A stretch of DNA of 64,000 bases from NCBI GenBank assembly GCA_046074525.1, contig JBJTOK010000030.1:21486-85485 (forward strand). Direction: 5' to 3'. The stretch comes from JAHEZL01 sp046074525. GTDB lineage: Bacteria > Bacteroidota > Bacteroidia > Flavobacteriales_C > GCA-002722245. The notes under the pieces were generated by a model, which was not told where the DNA came from, searched no databases, and was given only the letters and a program-made list of their open reading frames with translations. Both the position numbers and the translations under genes were made by a program. Positions 26,685 to 35,872 of the stretch are shown here, piece after piece; within the stretch, counting starts at the first letter, position 1, and each line of letters starts with the position of its first letter.

Positions 26685-27707
26685 ATGTCCCTGCAAAACG
26701 ATCTCATCATCCGTGCCGCTAAAGGCGAAAAAGTAGAAAGAACTCCAGTTTGGCTCATGCGCCAGGCCGGTCGTATCCTCAAAGAATACCGCGATGTACG
26801 CGAAAAACTCTCCGGCTTCAAGGAGCTGGTGGAAACTCCCGAACTCGCAGCCGAAGTAACTATCCAGCCGGTTGATATCCTTGGTGTGGATGCCGCCATT
26901 ATTTTCTCGGATATCCTGGTGATTCCCGAAGCTATGGGATTGACTTACCAGATGCTGGAAAATAAGGGGCCGTGGTTCGAAAAAACCATTAAAACACAAG
27001 CAGATATTGATCGCCTTATCGTTCCCAACCCTTACGAGAAATTGAGCTATACGCTGGATGCCATCAAAATCACGAAAAAGGAATTGGCCGGACGAGTGCC
27101 GGTGATTGGCTTTGCCGGTGCGCCCTGGACGATCTTCTCTTACATGATAGAGGGCAGTGGCAGCAAAACTTTCTCGAAATCGAAAAAGATGCTGTATACC
27201 AATCCAGCATTATCACATAGTTTACTCGATAAAATCACGCAATCCACTATTCTTTATCTCAAGGCACAAATTGCTTCGGGAGCGGATATGGTGCAGGTTT
27301 TTGATAGCTGGGCGGGTATCTTGTCGCCAGAACAATACCGTGAATTTTCACTGCGCTATATTTCCCAAATCTGTGATGCGATTACCGAAGTGCCTGTGAC
27401 CGTTTTTGCCAAAGGCGCTTTTTTCGCCAGGGAAGAAATGAGCCAGCTGAAATGCAATACTATTGGTCTCGACTGGAATATGGACATTGCTGAATCGCGC
27501 AAATTGATTGGTCCGGATAAAACTTTGCAAGGTAATATGGATCCTTGCGCTTTGTATGGTTCGTTTGATGATATCAAAAAACAAACACGCGTTATGCTTG
27601 ATCAGTTCAAGGGTTCCCGTCATATTGCTAACCTGGGCCATGGTTTATATCCTGATACAAATCCTGATGCGGTGAGATGTTTTATTGATACGGTGAAAGA
27701 GTATTGA
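26685..27707 (+). CDS. hemE: Uroporphyrinogen decarboxylase
   Basis: A 340-residue enzyme that decarboxylates the four acetate side chains of uroporphyrinogen III to give coproporphyrinogen III in heme synthesis. The N-terminal signature PVWLMRQAGR (residues 21-30) with the substrate-binding Arg residues, IIFSDILVIPEAMG, the second signature GFAGAPWTIFSYMIEG and the C-terminal NLGHGLYPDT are all present. Length is normal. No other heme genes are next to it. Confidence 0.96.
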   Translation: MSLQNDLIIRAAKGEKVERTPVWLMRQAGRILKEYRDVREKLSGFKELVETPELAAEVTIQPVDILGVDAAIIFSDILVIPEAMGLTYQMLENKGPWFEKTIKTQADIDRLIVPNPYEKLSYTLDAIKITKKELAGRVPVIGFAGAPWTIFSYMIEGSGSKTFSKSKKMLYTNPALSHSLLDKITQSTILYLKAQIASGADMVQVFDSWAGILSPEQYREFSLRYISQICDAITEVPVTVFAKGAFFAREEMSQLKCNTIGLDWNMDIAESRKLIGPDKTLQGNMDPCALYGSFDDIKKQTRVMLDQFKGSRHIANLGHGLYPDTNPDAVRCFIDTVKEY

Positions 27708-27740
27708 GGATTTATTTGAAGTGATGTTAGACTTCAATAT

Positions 27741-28271
27741 TTGAAAACAAATCAGGCATATCAATTACTAGGACTTTCGCCCGGCAGTGATCTTGCGGCT
27801 GTTAAGAAAGCCTACCGCAAAAAAGCGAAAGAAAACCATCCCGATGTCAACAAGCATCCCGATGCGCAAGTTCGCTTTGTGGAGATCAATGAAGCCTACG
27901 AATTTTTAGTGAAGCAGCTTACCGGCGCGCCTTTTACTACGTATAAAATCCCGAAGCATCGTCAACCAAAGCCATCAAAAGCATGGACGCCCCAGGATCG
28001 CCGTCGCGCAGGAAGAAGAGCTACTCAGTATTCGGCTTATCATTATGAAAGATTTGAAGAGGCTCTTTATGACAATGCTTTAGAGAGGATTTTTAATAAA
28101 TACCGCAAAGTGGCAGAGCTTTTCATCATTATATCCGTGATAGGTTTTTATGTAGGCACTTTGGTGATACCGGTCGTTCAAATCGGAATAGGAGGCATCT
28201 TCGTCTGGGTGGGCATTATGGTGGTTACCGCTCCTTTTCACAGAACTTTGTATCAGTATTTCAAAAAATAA
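27741..28271 (+). CDS. J-domain membrane protein
   Basis: A 176-residue protein. The N-terminal J domain (about 3-65) has the HPD tripeptide at 33-35 that stimulates Hsp70 ATPase. Helix II is strongly basic (KKAYRKKAKENHPD). A basic linker follows, then two hydrophobic segments near the C-terminus (about 125-148 and 150-165), so it is probably a membrane-tethered DnaK co-chaperone. There is no ATG in the frame after the upstream TGA at 27717-27719; the only sensible start is the TTG at 27741. Confidence 0.8.
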   Translation: MKTNQAYQLLGLSPGSDLAAVKKAYRKKAKENHPDVNKHPDAQVRFVEINEAYEFLVKQLTGAPFTTYKIPKHRQPKPSKAWTPQDRRRAGRRATQYSAYHYERFEEALYDNALERIFNKYRKVAELFIIISVIGFYVGTLVIPVVQIGIGGIFVWVGIMVVTAPFHRTLYQYFKK

Positions 28272-28313
28272 TGTTTTTTCCTTTTCCTATATTTATCCAC
28301 TTATTTACTTAAA

Positions 28314-28907
28314 ATGACAGCAAGTTCACTCCATTCCGCACTGGCATTAATTGATGAAGAAAATGCCAAAGATCCCAATCACGAATTTTCTGAAGGAAAA
28401 AATCATCCGAAGGAATTATTGTATTCGGAAAGAATGCACCGCAAACTGCTGGAGTTTTATCCTTTGGCACCTGAAACATTGATCATCGCTGCAAGAGCGC
28501 AGCATATCTGTCGATGGAAAATGCCGAGGGAGTCGTATCCGATGACACGTGTGGGCTATTTGCAATGGAGAGAAAAACTAAAAAAAAATCATGCAGAAAC
28601 AACGGCAGGTATCCTCGCAAAAGTGGGCTATGATGAAACGTTTATCCACCGTGTTTCTTTCCTCATAGAAAAGAAAGCCCTCAAGAAGGATTCCGAAACC
28701 CAAGTGCTGGAAGATGTGGTGTGCCTGGTTTTCCTGGAGCATTATTTGCAGCCCTTTGTAGAAAAGCATGCTGCTGATAAAGAGAAGCTCAAAAACATCA
28801 TCGTGAAAACCTGGAACAAAATGTCGGACAATGGCCACAGCGAAGCATTGAAGATTGCCTATGTTCCTGCTACTCTGGAGTTGATCAAGGAAGCCTTATG
28901 CCTCTAG
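28314..28907 (+). CDS. DUF4202 family protein
   Basis: A 197-residue soluble all-helical protein matching the DUF4202 pattern: an N-terminal acidic helix, a HPKELLYSERM element, AARAQHICRWKMPR, then a C-terminal helical bundle with LVFLEHYL. The conserved His and Asp/Glu residues (AQHICRW, FLEHYL) suggest metal-dependent chemistry, but no activity is established to my knowledge. It follows the J-domain gene by 42 bases and may be co-transcribed. Confidence 0.8.
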   Translation: MTASSLHSALALIDEENAKDPNHEFSEGKNHPKELLYSERMHRKLLEFYPLAPETLIIAARAQHICRWKMPRESYPMTRVGYLQWREKLKKNHAETTAGILAKVGYDETFIHRVSFLIEKKALKKDSETQVLEDVVCLVFLEHYLQPFVEKHAADKEKLKNIIVKTWNKMSDNGHSEALKIAYVPATLELIKEALCL

Positions 28908-28921
28908 TCTTTCAGGAATTT

Positions 28922-31171
28922 CTATTGCTTCATTACCTTCTGCTGCAAAACTTCCCCGTCAATGGTCATCTGCAACAAGTAAGCGCCATTGGACAAGCTT
29001 TCTGTCGACAAAACGAATTGTGTATCACCGGCAGAGATTTGTTGCGTGAGCACTTCCTGTCCGAGAATATCATACACAGTCATTTTTGCGCTACTGAAAT
29101 TCGCAGGCAATACAATGGTTAACGCAGTGCTAAACGGATTGGGATACACATTTACATTTTGTGTGTTTTCTTTCTTGCCTGTTGCACCTCCACAAATATT
29201 TACAGTATTCTCAACACAGTAATCCACATTGGTTTGATCGGCATTTTGCGGAGTGAGATCTACCTGATGAACAGCAGTTTTTCCTATACCGGGAAGATCC
29301 AGATTTACCTTGTAATTGCCCATCGGCAGGTTGTTGAACTGATAGAAGCCATTGGCGTCGGTTTTCACCATTTTCACCGATGCAGAAGGTGGAATTTTAT
29401 CGAGGATGATATCGAGTCCGGGAATAGGGTCATTGGTTTTAAAACTTCCGTCGGAATAAACATAGCCACTGATAGAGCCTGTATCGCTGCTTATTTTTTC
29501 CATCCGGATTACATCGATATCAACAGTGGTATATTTTCCTGAATCGGGTTGAAAAAATATCGCTTTCTCCCAATCCATAACTGTTCCGTTGTAAGTAGGA
29601 ATAAGGTCAGGATACACAGTTTCAGAAGGAATCACTTTCAAAATGTAATTTCTCTGAACGAAATTTTCTATTTGGTAGTGGCCGTAGATGTCGATTTCCT
29701 GTTCATCAACAATATCAAATATTTTATTGTTGGAAACATCGGCATACAGAATCACCTTCCCGGCTTTTACGGTATCTTTTCCACAGAAAATGGTTCCTTT
29801 AAGAAAGGCTACTGGATTTCCTTTGTACACATATTCATCGGCACCGTAATAAGGTTGTTTGTCGCGCAGCTCCTTGTCGCAGTCCTCAGGATAAGAGTTA
29901 TTGTCGTTGAACGAACTGATCAAGGTGTCTTGCGCTGATGCAAGGCGCAGAGTGGTCATGTCATCATCAATGAACGAAATTTTGTCCACTTCAACGCCAC
30001 TTTTGTCATAACCTCTTTCCTTCCAGTCGCTGAAGGAAAATACCTCAAGGTTCGGACAAAAGGTGTTTTGTGACGAAAAGTATGCATTGTTATCGATGAT
30101 AATGTCCTGGTTGGAATATACAGAATAATAAGGGTTTTGTTGACTGATACAAAGGTTATTTCGGATGTCTAAAGCACTGTCACTGCTTAATGAGATTAAC
30201 TGATTGCCTTCTGCATATTCGGTGGAAAGGAAGGAGTTGTGGTACACATATGCACCTTTTGTTCCCATAAGGTTGAGCGCATTGCCTTTCGCCACCACGC
30301 GGTTGTTGTAAATTTTGATGTTGTTGCTTTTTCCATCTGTACTCATGCAGTAACCAAGGTCGATATTTCCTTTGTTGCTGTAGTTATTGTGAATTTTAAT
30401 GCTTTTGCTGGCCAGCACCTGGTAAAGGGAAATGGCGTAATACTGTTCATTGCTATAAATAGCGTTATTGTATATATCCATGTTGTCCGCCATGTAAGCA
30501 TTGATACTGGAGTAATTGGCATTTTTAAAAGTATTGTTGCTGATGGTGATATTGGCATCGTAGTGACCCATATAATCTCCGCAAATATTAATGGCCATGT
30601 ATCCTCCGTAAAAGGTGTTTTTATCGAAGCGTATGTTGTCATTGTATCCTTCGGAATTGGTTCCTGCGATGCAGGTATTCCCTTCTCCCTGCGCTATAAT
30701 GATCGGTTTAACAATTGGCGCAACGAATTTGTTGCCGATGAATTGAATCATTGCCGATTTGCGGAGACAAACCTGCTGATAATATTGTTGTCCGGTAGTA
30801 ACAAAAGAAAGATTTTGAATGGTGATACCGAAAGTTGAATCGAGTTTTACAAGATAATTGTCGGCACTGCCATCAGCGGTGTACTGAATCACCACATCAT
30901 TATTGTTGCCGCTTTCTGATTCAAGGGTAATAACATCCGAAAAAGAAGCTCTTTTAATGTCCCTGATTACAAAATTTTCCGGATAGAATCCTGAACGTAC
31001 TTTCAGGGTTACGCTACCGCCAACGCCTTTTTCATACAGGGAATCAAAAGCTTCGCGGATAGATTTAAAATCAGAGTCTTTTCCGCCGATGTAATAAGTT
31101 CCGGCGGGATAAACGGCGTATGCAGATACACAGAATACTGTGAGGATGAGGAGTAGTGATATTTTTTTCAT
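28922..31171 (-). CDS. T9SS-secreted parallel beta-helix protein
   Basis: A 749-residue exported protein: signal peptide (1-19, CVSAYA), a right-handed parallel beta-helix (about 40-400) rich in Asn ladders such as ISNNTF, IYNNAIY and IDNNAY, a beta-sandwich linker, an SdrD-B/carboxypeptidase-regulatory-like domain (about 570-640, SGYVYSDGSF to VDLTPQ) and a type A T9SS sorting domain over the last ~75 residues (VYPNPFSTALTI, YDILGQEV, GAYLLQM). It should be exported by the type IX system and surface-attached or released. The helix resembles carbohydrate-active or adhesin folds, but no catalytic residues are evident. Confidence 0.88.
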   Translation of the reverse strand: MKKISLLLILTVFCVSAYAVYPAGTYYIGGKDSDFKSIREAFDSLYEKGVGGSVTLKVRSGFYPENFVIRDIKRASFSDVITLESESGNNNDVVIQYTADGSADNYLVKLDSTFGITIQNLSFVTTGQQYYQQVCLRKSAMIQFIGNKFVAPIVKPIIIAQGEGNTCIAGTNSEGYNDNIRFDKNTFYGGYMAINICGDYMGHYDANITISNNTFKNANYSSINAYMADNMDIYNNAIYSNEQYYAISLYQVLASKSIKIHNNYSNKGNIDLGYCMSTDGKSNNIKIYNNRVVAKGNALNLMGTKGAYVYHNSFLSTEYAEGNQLISLSSDSALDIRNNLCISQQNPYYSVYSNQDIIIDNNAYFSSQNTFCPNLEVFSFSDWKERGYDKSGVEVDKISFIDDDMTTLRLASAQDTLISSFNDNNSYPEDCDKELRDKQPYYGADEYVYKGNPVAFLKGTIFCGKDTVKAGKVILYADVSNNKIFDIVDEQEIDIYGHYQIENFVQRNYILKVIPSETVYPDLIPTYNGTVMDWEKAIFFQPDSGKYTTVDIDVIRMEKISSDTGSISGYVYSDGSFKTNDPIPGLDIILDKIPPSASVKMVKTDANGFYQFNNLPMGNYKVNLDLPGIGKTAVHQVDLTPQNADQTNVDYCVENTVNICGGATGKKENTQNVNVYPNPFSTALTIVLPANFSSAKMTVYDILGQEVLTQQISAGDTQFVLSTESLSNGAYLLQMTIDGEVLQQKVMKQ

Positions 31172-31193
31172 TTTGGTGCCTTAGAAAGTTGCG

Positions 31194-31224
31194 TAAAGGT
31201 ATGAAAAACAGGCGTTGACACAAA
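31194..31224 (-). promoter_or_regulatory. Promoter of the T9SS beta-helix gene
   Basis: On the minus strand TTTG (31224-31221), a 19-base spacer and TACCTTTA (31201-31194) match the Bacteroidota pattern with one mismatch in the last base, 23 bases before the ATG. Confidence 0.45.
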
Positions 31225-31305
31225 AAAATAATGAATCGATGAATCGGGAAATAAGTTCAGGATCTATTGGGCAATTATTATATCTTTAAATCCAAATCTT
31301 ACTTC

Positions 31306-32763
31306 ATGAATAATCCCGTTGTTCCTTTATTGCAAGCACAGGAACTAGACTTAAAATCCGTTGCTCTACAAAAGAATGCCTCTCTGTTCACACTGTATTA
31401 TTCTATTGGAACCAATCTCTCTGCTCAGGAGAAAGTGGAAGAAACAAAAGCTACAGTCGCTCAGAGAGCTGCTTTAAAAGAACAAAGTGATACTACTGCT
31501 CAGGTTGCTGATGACCTTCTTGCTATTGCAATATCTGCGAAGCAGTATCAACAGCAGTTGGCGACGGACATGGCGGCCTATATGGATAAAATGCAAAGCG
31601 CCACTTCTGCAATGATCGAACTAGCGGGTGAAATAGGTAGTTTGCGTTCAATTATGACCGCTGCCGATTACGGTGAGTTGAGTGAGCAAGGCAATGAAGT
31701 TGGCGAAGTAATCAATACTGCAGCATATAAAGCAGAGGAGCTTTTAAAAATGTCAATGGATGCTCATGTTTCCGCAGCGCAGCTCAGTACTTCTGTTATT
31801 TTGGATTCAGCAAAAAGCATTCATTCATCAGCAAGAAATATTCAGCAAAAAGCTGCGCAGGAGTTTGAAGAAGCCACACAAATGCTGTTTGCGAATGAAG
31901 CACGAATTTTACAGAGCCGTGAAGCAGAAAGGAAATCGGAAAATAATTTTAAGATCCTGAATGCTATTTACAAAAGCTCAAAGGAGGCTTATTTCCTTGC
32001 CAATAAAAGATTCAATGTTAATTTGGAAGTGCAGGTAGCGTCCGCAGAAAGTTTCGGTGTTTCTTTCTCAGCTTTTTCGGTCCCTGTAGAAAATTATTAT
32101 TTGTTACTGGTTAAGGAGGTCAGGAAAAGCACATTTTCTCTTGATGTTGCGGAAGGACTGTTGCAACAAAATCATCCTTGCGTGCTCACAGTTCCCGGAA
32201 CAAAGAAGAAAAACTTGTTGCTTGATATTAAAAATCTCGCCGGCTTGAAAGACAGTGATGGCGATGACATCACGCAGGGCATTAGTTATGTTGTGTTTGT
32301 GCTGGTTCAGCCCAGGGCAGACTATCAGAAAAAGATCAGCGATTTCAGTATGTTGCTTTCGGCGCCATCCCCTGTTTTTGAATTGCTTCATGTGTTGCCG
32401 AAGGCTCTGTTTAAAAAACAGGAAATCAGCAAAGGCATACAGGGAAAAATCATACAGTTCAAGGTTGAAAATTCGGCGTTCGGCATGCAGCACCGTTGTA
32501 TTTTTTTGCCTCTGAAAAATGAAGTTCTGCAAAGAGTATTCAATAGGGATTTGGCCATGCAAGTGCCGTCGTATGTTGATGCAAGGAAAACTGCTGCGAC
32601 ATGGGAAGTTAGCGTCACTGATGATACCAGCGATTGTTTTGGGGATTTGTTGCAATCGGGACAGCAATATTATCCTCTCATTTTTTCTTATGTGGATGCT
32701 TCGGAGGCTTGTATGAGCGCATTGTCCGATTACGCTTCTGTTCCGGTTTATACTCATCAATAA
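31306..32763 (+). CDS. Unknown protein with helical N-terminal and beta-rich C-terminal halves
   Basis: The ATG at 31306 gives 485 residues; an earlier start at 31267 would add only an unlikely 13-residue lead. Residues about 1-215 are Ala/Gln/Glu-rich amphipathic helices (long coiled-coil potential). Residues about 220-485 are predicted beta-rich with two similar halves, each with a strand such as YYLLLVKEV or YVVFVLVQP. There is no signal peptide, membrane segment or known motif. It is 6 bases upstream of another all-helical gene, so the two form a cassette. Function unknown; a cytoplasmic structural or toxin-like assembly is possible but not shown. Confidence 0.6.
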   Translation: MNNPVVPLLQAQELDLKSVALQKNASLFTLYYSIGTNLSAQEKVEETKATVAQRAALKEQSDTTAQVADDLLAIAISAKQYQQQLATDMAAYMDKMQSATSAMIELAGEIGSLRSIMTAADYGELSEQGNEVGEVINTAAYKAEELLKMSMDAHVSAAQLSTSVILDSAKSIHSSARNIQQKAAQEFEEATQMLFANEARILQSREAERKSENNFKILNAIYKSSKEAYFLANKRFNVNLEVQVASAESFGVSFSAFSVPVENYYLLLVKEVRKSTFSLDVAEGLLQQNHPCVLTVPGTKKKNLLLDIKNLAGLKDSDGDDITQGISYVVFVLVQPRADYQKKISDFSMLLSAPSPVFELLHVLPKALFKKQEISKGIQGKIIQFKVENSAFGMQHRCIFLPLKNEVLQRVFNRDLAMQVPSYVDARKTAATWEVSVTDDTSDCFGDLLQSGQQYYPLIFSYVDASEACMSALSDYASVPVYTHQ

Positions 32764-32769
32764 TGTGCC

Positions 32770-33504
32770 ATGAAAGATATAGAAAAAGAAATCCAGGATA
32801 TGACTGCAGCTTCTGCAAAAGCGCAAAAGAAAGTGGAACAACAGCAAGAAGTTGTCAATACTCTTAGCCAAAAACTAAACGATACAGGTAGTCGGCTTGC
32901 AGTGGCCGATGCCAATAAAGAGAGCGCTTTAAGCACTAAAAACAGTGCAGATCAATTGCTGTTGGGAGTGGTTACTCTTAAGCAGAATATTCAGTTGTTT
33001 TCTACTGCTCTGCCCTTGCTGGCAAAACAAACAGATTACCTGCAATCAAAAATGAAAGCGTTGTTTGATCAGCTGCAGTATTCCTTTGGATTGCTGGTTA
33101 AACTTGTCAATGTGGTTTTACGAAAGAAAGCACAGAATCCTTTGATTTCCGACGAGTTGGTGGTTATAGCAGGCAAAGCTGTCAATAACGCCAATAATGT
33201 TTTGGCATTGATGATGGAAGCAATGCATTCTCTTGCGGCAGTGCATCCTGTAAATATGAATCTGCAGGCTATTGCTGCAGAAGGGAAAGCTCAAAGCTTT
33301 ACTTTTTTATCTGCAAATGAAGTCTTAGTGGATTTATCGGCTGCTGCTTATGACGATGCTCAAGAGGCATACACCAAAGCAAGTCAAACAAACGCAATAG
33401 TAAAAAAGAAGGTGAATGTTGAAACAATGGTGCTGAATAATGAACAAGCGAATTTGCAATCGTTGCAGGCAGGATTGGCTGCGATGATGAGTGCGGTGAA
33501 ATAA
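32770..33504 (+). CDS. Unknown all-helical protein, partner of the preceding gene
   Basis: A 244-residue, almost entirely helical protein: a coiled coil at about 1-60 (KKVEQQQEVVNTLSQKLND), a central amphipathic to hydrophobic stretch at about 60-125 (FGLLVKLVNVVL), then Ala-rich helices with a second coiled coil at about 190-240. There is no signal peptide. The central hydrophobic helix could insert into a membrane or be buried in a bundle. Tight coupling to the upstream helical/beta gene suggests the two products act together. I do not recognise a family. Confidence 0.6.
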   Translation: MKDIEKEIQDMTAASAKAQKKVEQQQEVVNTLSQKLNDTGSRLAVADANKESALSTKNSADQLLLGVVTLKQNIQLFSTALPLLAKQTDYLQSKMKALFDQLQYSFGLLVKLVNVVLRKKAQNPLISDELVVIAGKAVNNANNVLALMMEAMHSLAAVHPVNMNLQAIAAEGKAQSFTFLSANEVLVDLSAAAYDDAQEAYTKASQTNAIVKKKVNVETMVLNNEQANLQSLQAGLAAMMSAVK

Positions 33505-33573
33505 CTTGTGTATTTCCATACCTTATTCGTTTGTTTTCATTCTTCCAGATATTTTTTCAGAACTTAGCAGCCA

Positions 33574-34725
33574 ATGGAAAACATGTACGATGTGCTCATT
33601 ATTGGTGGCGGACCTGCAGGAGCGGCTTGTGCTTTGGCTTTGCAGGGGAGCGGACTCCATGTGGCGCTGGCCGATAAGGAGAGTTTTCCGCGTGACAAAG
33701 TATGCGGTGATGCCATTCCCGGCGCTTCTTTCAAAGCTATCGATAAAATCAATTCCAACTGGGGTAAGAAGTTGCGTGAACATGCCGATAGCCATCTTAT
33801 CACTGCTTCCAAAGCCTATGTACCCAACGGAAAATCCTTTGCCATCAATTGGACTGGATTTAGCTACAACAGCAAGAGAATCAGTTTCGACAATTGTTTG
33901 ATGGATCTGGTAAAAACCGAAACCAAAACAGAGGTTTTTTCCGGTAAAAGACTCAAATCGGTTTCGGTGCAGAAGGATGGAGTAGATTGTAATTTCCATG
34001 ATGGATCTTCTTGTAAAACCAAAGTGCTCATTGGTTGCGATGGCGCCAATTCAGTAGTGAAGCGCTCGGTTCTTGCCAGCAGCATTGCTGATAAATATTC
34101 CTGTGCTGCGGTGCGTGTGTATGTGAAAGGAATAAAAGAAATGCAGAAAGGTGTGAATGAATTTTTTTACCTGAAAGATTATTTGCCTGGTTACTTCTGG
34201 ATTTTTCCTCTCGACAATGGTGCAGCCAACGTAGGTTTTGGAATGTTAAAGAATACTCACGACACAAAAGAAAGCGTGAACCTGCGTGAAACCATGGAGA
34301 AAATAATGCGCTCTGATCCGCAACTTTCACCGCGGTTTAAAGACGCGGAGTTCCTCGATGATATAAAAGGCTTTAGTTTGCCAATGTATTTCAAGCGCAA
34401 AAAAGTATCTGCCGATAGAATTCTGTTATGCGGCGATGCTGCATCACTGATTGATCCTGCTATGGGGCATGGCATTGATAAGGCCATCTGGAGTGGATAT
34501 TACGCTGCCCAGCAGGTGAAAGAATGCTTTGCCAAAAAGGATTTTTCTGCCACTCAAATGAGTCGGTACGATAGAGCACTCTACAAAAAAATCGGCTTCG
34601 AGCTCGAAAGAAGTCGTTGGAGCATGGCCATTATCAATCGCTTTCCTTCAGCAGTGAATGTGCTGGCGTTGATGGCCAAGCGGCAAGGATTTTTGCAATG
34701 GGTGGTGAGGGTGTTTAAGGTGTAG
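33574..34725 (+). CDS. FAD-dependent oxidoreductase, geranylgeranyl-reductase family
   Basis: A 383-residue flavoprotein. The N-terminal FAD-binding Rossmann motif is IIGGGPAGAACALAL (about 8-22), followed by DKESFPRDKVCGD, typical of the geranylgeranyl-reductase/aromatic-ring-monooxygenase group, and the second FAD motif GDAASLIDPAMGHGIDKA near 285-302. Family members reduce prenyl chains of quinones, chlorophyll or lipids, or hydroxylate aromatics; the substrate cannot be told from sequence. Start choice: ATG 33574 (MENMYDVLIIGG); the Met three residues later is also possible. Confidence 0.85.
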   Translation: MENMYDVLIIGGGPAGAACALALQGSGLHVALADKESFPRDKVCGDAIPGASFKAIDKINSNWGKKLREHADSHLITASKAYVPNGKSFAINWTGFSYNSKRISFDNCLMDLVKTETKTEVFSGKRLKSVSVQKDGVDCNFHDGSSCKTKVLIGCDGANSVVKRSVLASSIADKYSCAAVRVYVKGIKEMQKGVNEFFYLKDYLPGYFWIFPLDNGAANVGFGMLKNTHDTKESVNLRETMEKIMRSDPQLSPRFKDAEFLDDIKGFSLPMYFKRKKVSADRILLCGDAASLIDPAMGHGIDKAIWSGYYAAQQVKECFAKKDFSATQMSRYDRALYKKIGFELERSRWSMAIINRFPSAVNVLALMAKRQGFLQWVVRVFKV

Positions 34726-34741
34726 CGATTTCGTTTTTTAA

Positions 34742-34749
34742 TATCTTTG
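34742..34749 (+). promoter_or_regulatory. Putative -7 box for the YARHG gene
   Basis: TATCTTTG matches TAnnTTTG exactly and is 28 bases before the ATG at 34778. The -33 element is not convincing. Confidence 0.4.
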
Positions 34750-34777
34750 GTTCGCGCAGAACTAAACCTTACTGATT

Positions 34778-35872
34778 ATGAAATTGTTTTCTATCCCTTT
34801 ACTTTCTATTTTGATTAGTACTACCGTCTTTGCTAACGATGGAGCGTATTTTGCTTCAGGCAATCAACTGATCCCGATTTCCGAGACGAAAGTTAGTGTG
34901 AAGAAGGAAATCCTGACCATCAGGAAAGTTAAAAATGAGCTGATTGAAGTGATAGTGTATTACGAGTTTTTCAATCCTGAAGATGAGAAAACAATTACTG
35001 TGGGTTTTGAAGCCTTCTCTCCTTATGGCGATGTAGATGGTCATCCAGCCAATGGTAGGCATCCGTATATGTATAATTTCACGGTGCTCAATAATGACAA
35101 AATTTTACCCTACAAGGTTGCCTATGTGCAGGATACTGCTTACCGTAAGGATAAAAGTATCCAAAGCAAGAGTTTGAAAGAGATTACAGAAGGCATACAG
35201 GCCGAAAATTACGTGAGTTTCGATTACGTGTATTATTTCGATGCGACTTTTAAAAAAGGACTCAATATTATCAAGCATACTTACAATTACAAGCTGTCCA
35301 ATTCTATTGCCTACAACTACGATTTTAAATATATATTAACCGCTGCCAATCGCTGGGCGAACAAGCAAATTGATGATTTTACATTGATTGTGGATATGGG
35401 TGAATTTGAAGCATTCAACATAAGTGCTAGCTTTTTTAAGGATGAAAAAAACTGGATCATTAACGGTGAAGGTAAAACGAAGTATTTTCCTCTTGATAGT
35501 ACCTTGGAGAAGGAAAGAGCAGCCATATTGTTTATGGTGAAAAAAGGCAATCTCATTTTTCAACAAAAAAATTTCAGACCTACCGGGGAGCTTTTTATTT
35601 ATTCTTTCCAGCAGTATATAGCGTCTCAGGTTCATGAGTTTTCTTTGCCTTTCTCCTATTATCAAGAGGATAGAATAGAAGATCCAAAAAATGATTTTGA
35701 AAAAAAGGTATTGCGTAATTTGCCTTTTGCCCGAAGAGGCTATGTCTTCAAGTCGCAGGATTTGCAGGACTACTACTCAAAAATAGAATGGTACATGCCG
35801 GATCCAAATTATATCCCTACACTTGAAGGGTTGACCGATACCGAAAAAGCATGGGTAGGAAAGTTTAAATGA
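34778..35872 (+). CDS. Exported YARHG-domain protein
   Basis: A 364-residue protein with a signal peptide (1-19, TTVFAND). Residues about 20-275 form a beta-rich domain resembling the DUF4424 region. The C-terminal ~70 residues match the YARHG domain: RNLPFARRGYVFKSQDL, then YYSKIEWYMPDP and a closing helix LTDTEKAWVGKFK. YARHG domains are extracellular and of unknown function. The stop overlaps the start of the following lipoprotein gene by 4 bases, so the two are translationally coupled and probably act together on the cell surface. Confidence 0.8.
   Translation: MKLFSIPLLSILISTTVFANDGAYFASGNQLIPISETKVSVKKEILTIRKVKNELIEVIVYYEFFNPEDEKTITVGFEAFSPYGDVDGHPANGRHPYMYNFTVLNNDKILPYKVAYVQDTAYRKDKSIQSKSLKEITEGIQAENYVSFDYVYYFDATFKKGLNIIKHTYNYKLSNSIAYNYDFKYILTAANRWANKQIDDFTLIVDMGEFEAFNISASFFKDEKNWIINGEGKTKYFPLDSTLEKERAAILFMVKKGNLIFQQKNFRPTGELFIYSFQQYIASQVHEFSLPFSYYQEDRIEDPKNDFEKKVLRNLPFARRGYVFKSQDLQDYYSKIEWYMPDPNYIPTLEGLTDTEKAWVGKFK

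Noticed and set aside
30239..30838. 199-residue frame on the plus strand
   Set aside because: Antisense to the beta-helix T9SS gene; its Val/Ile/His repeat pattern reflects the Asn-rich repeats on the coding strand.
32104..32871. 255-residue frame on the minus strand
   Set aside because: It overlaps both genes of the helical cassette on the other strand and has no motif or start context.
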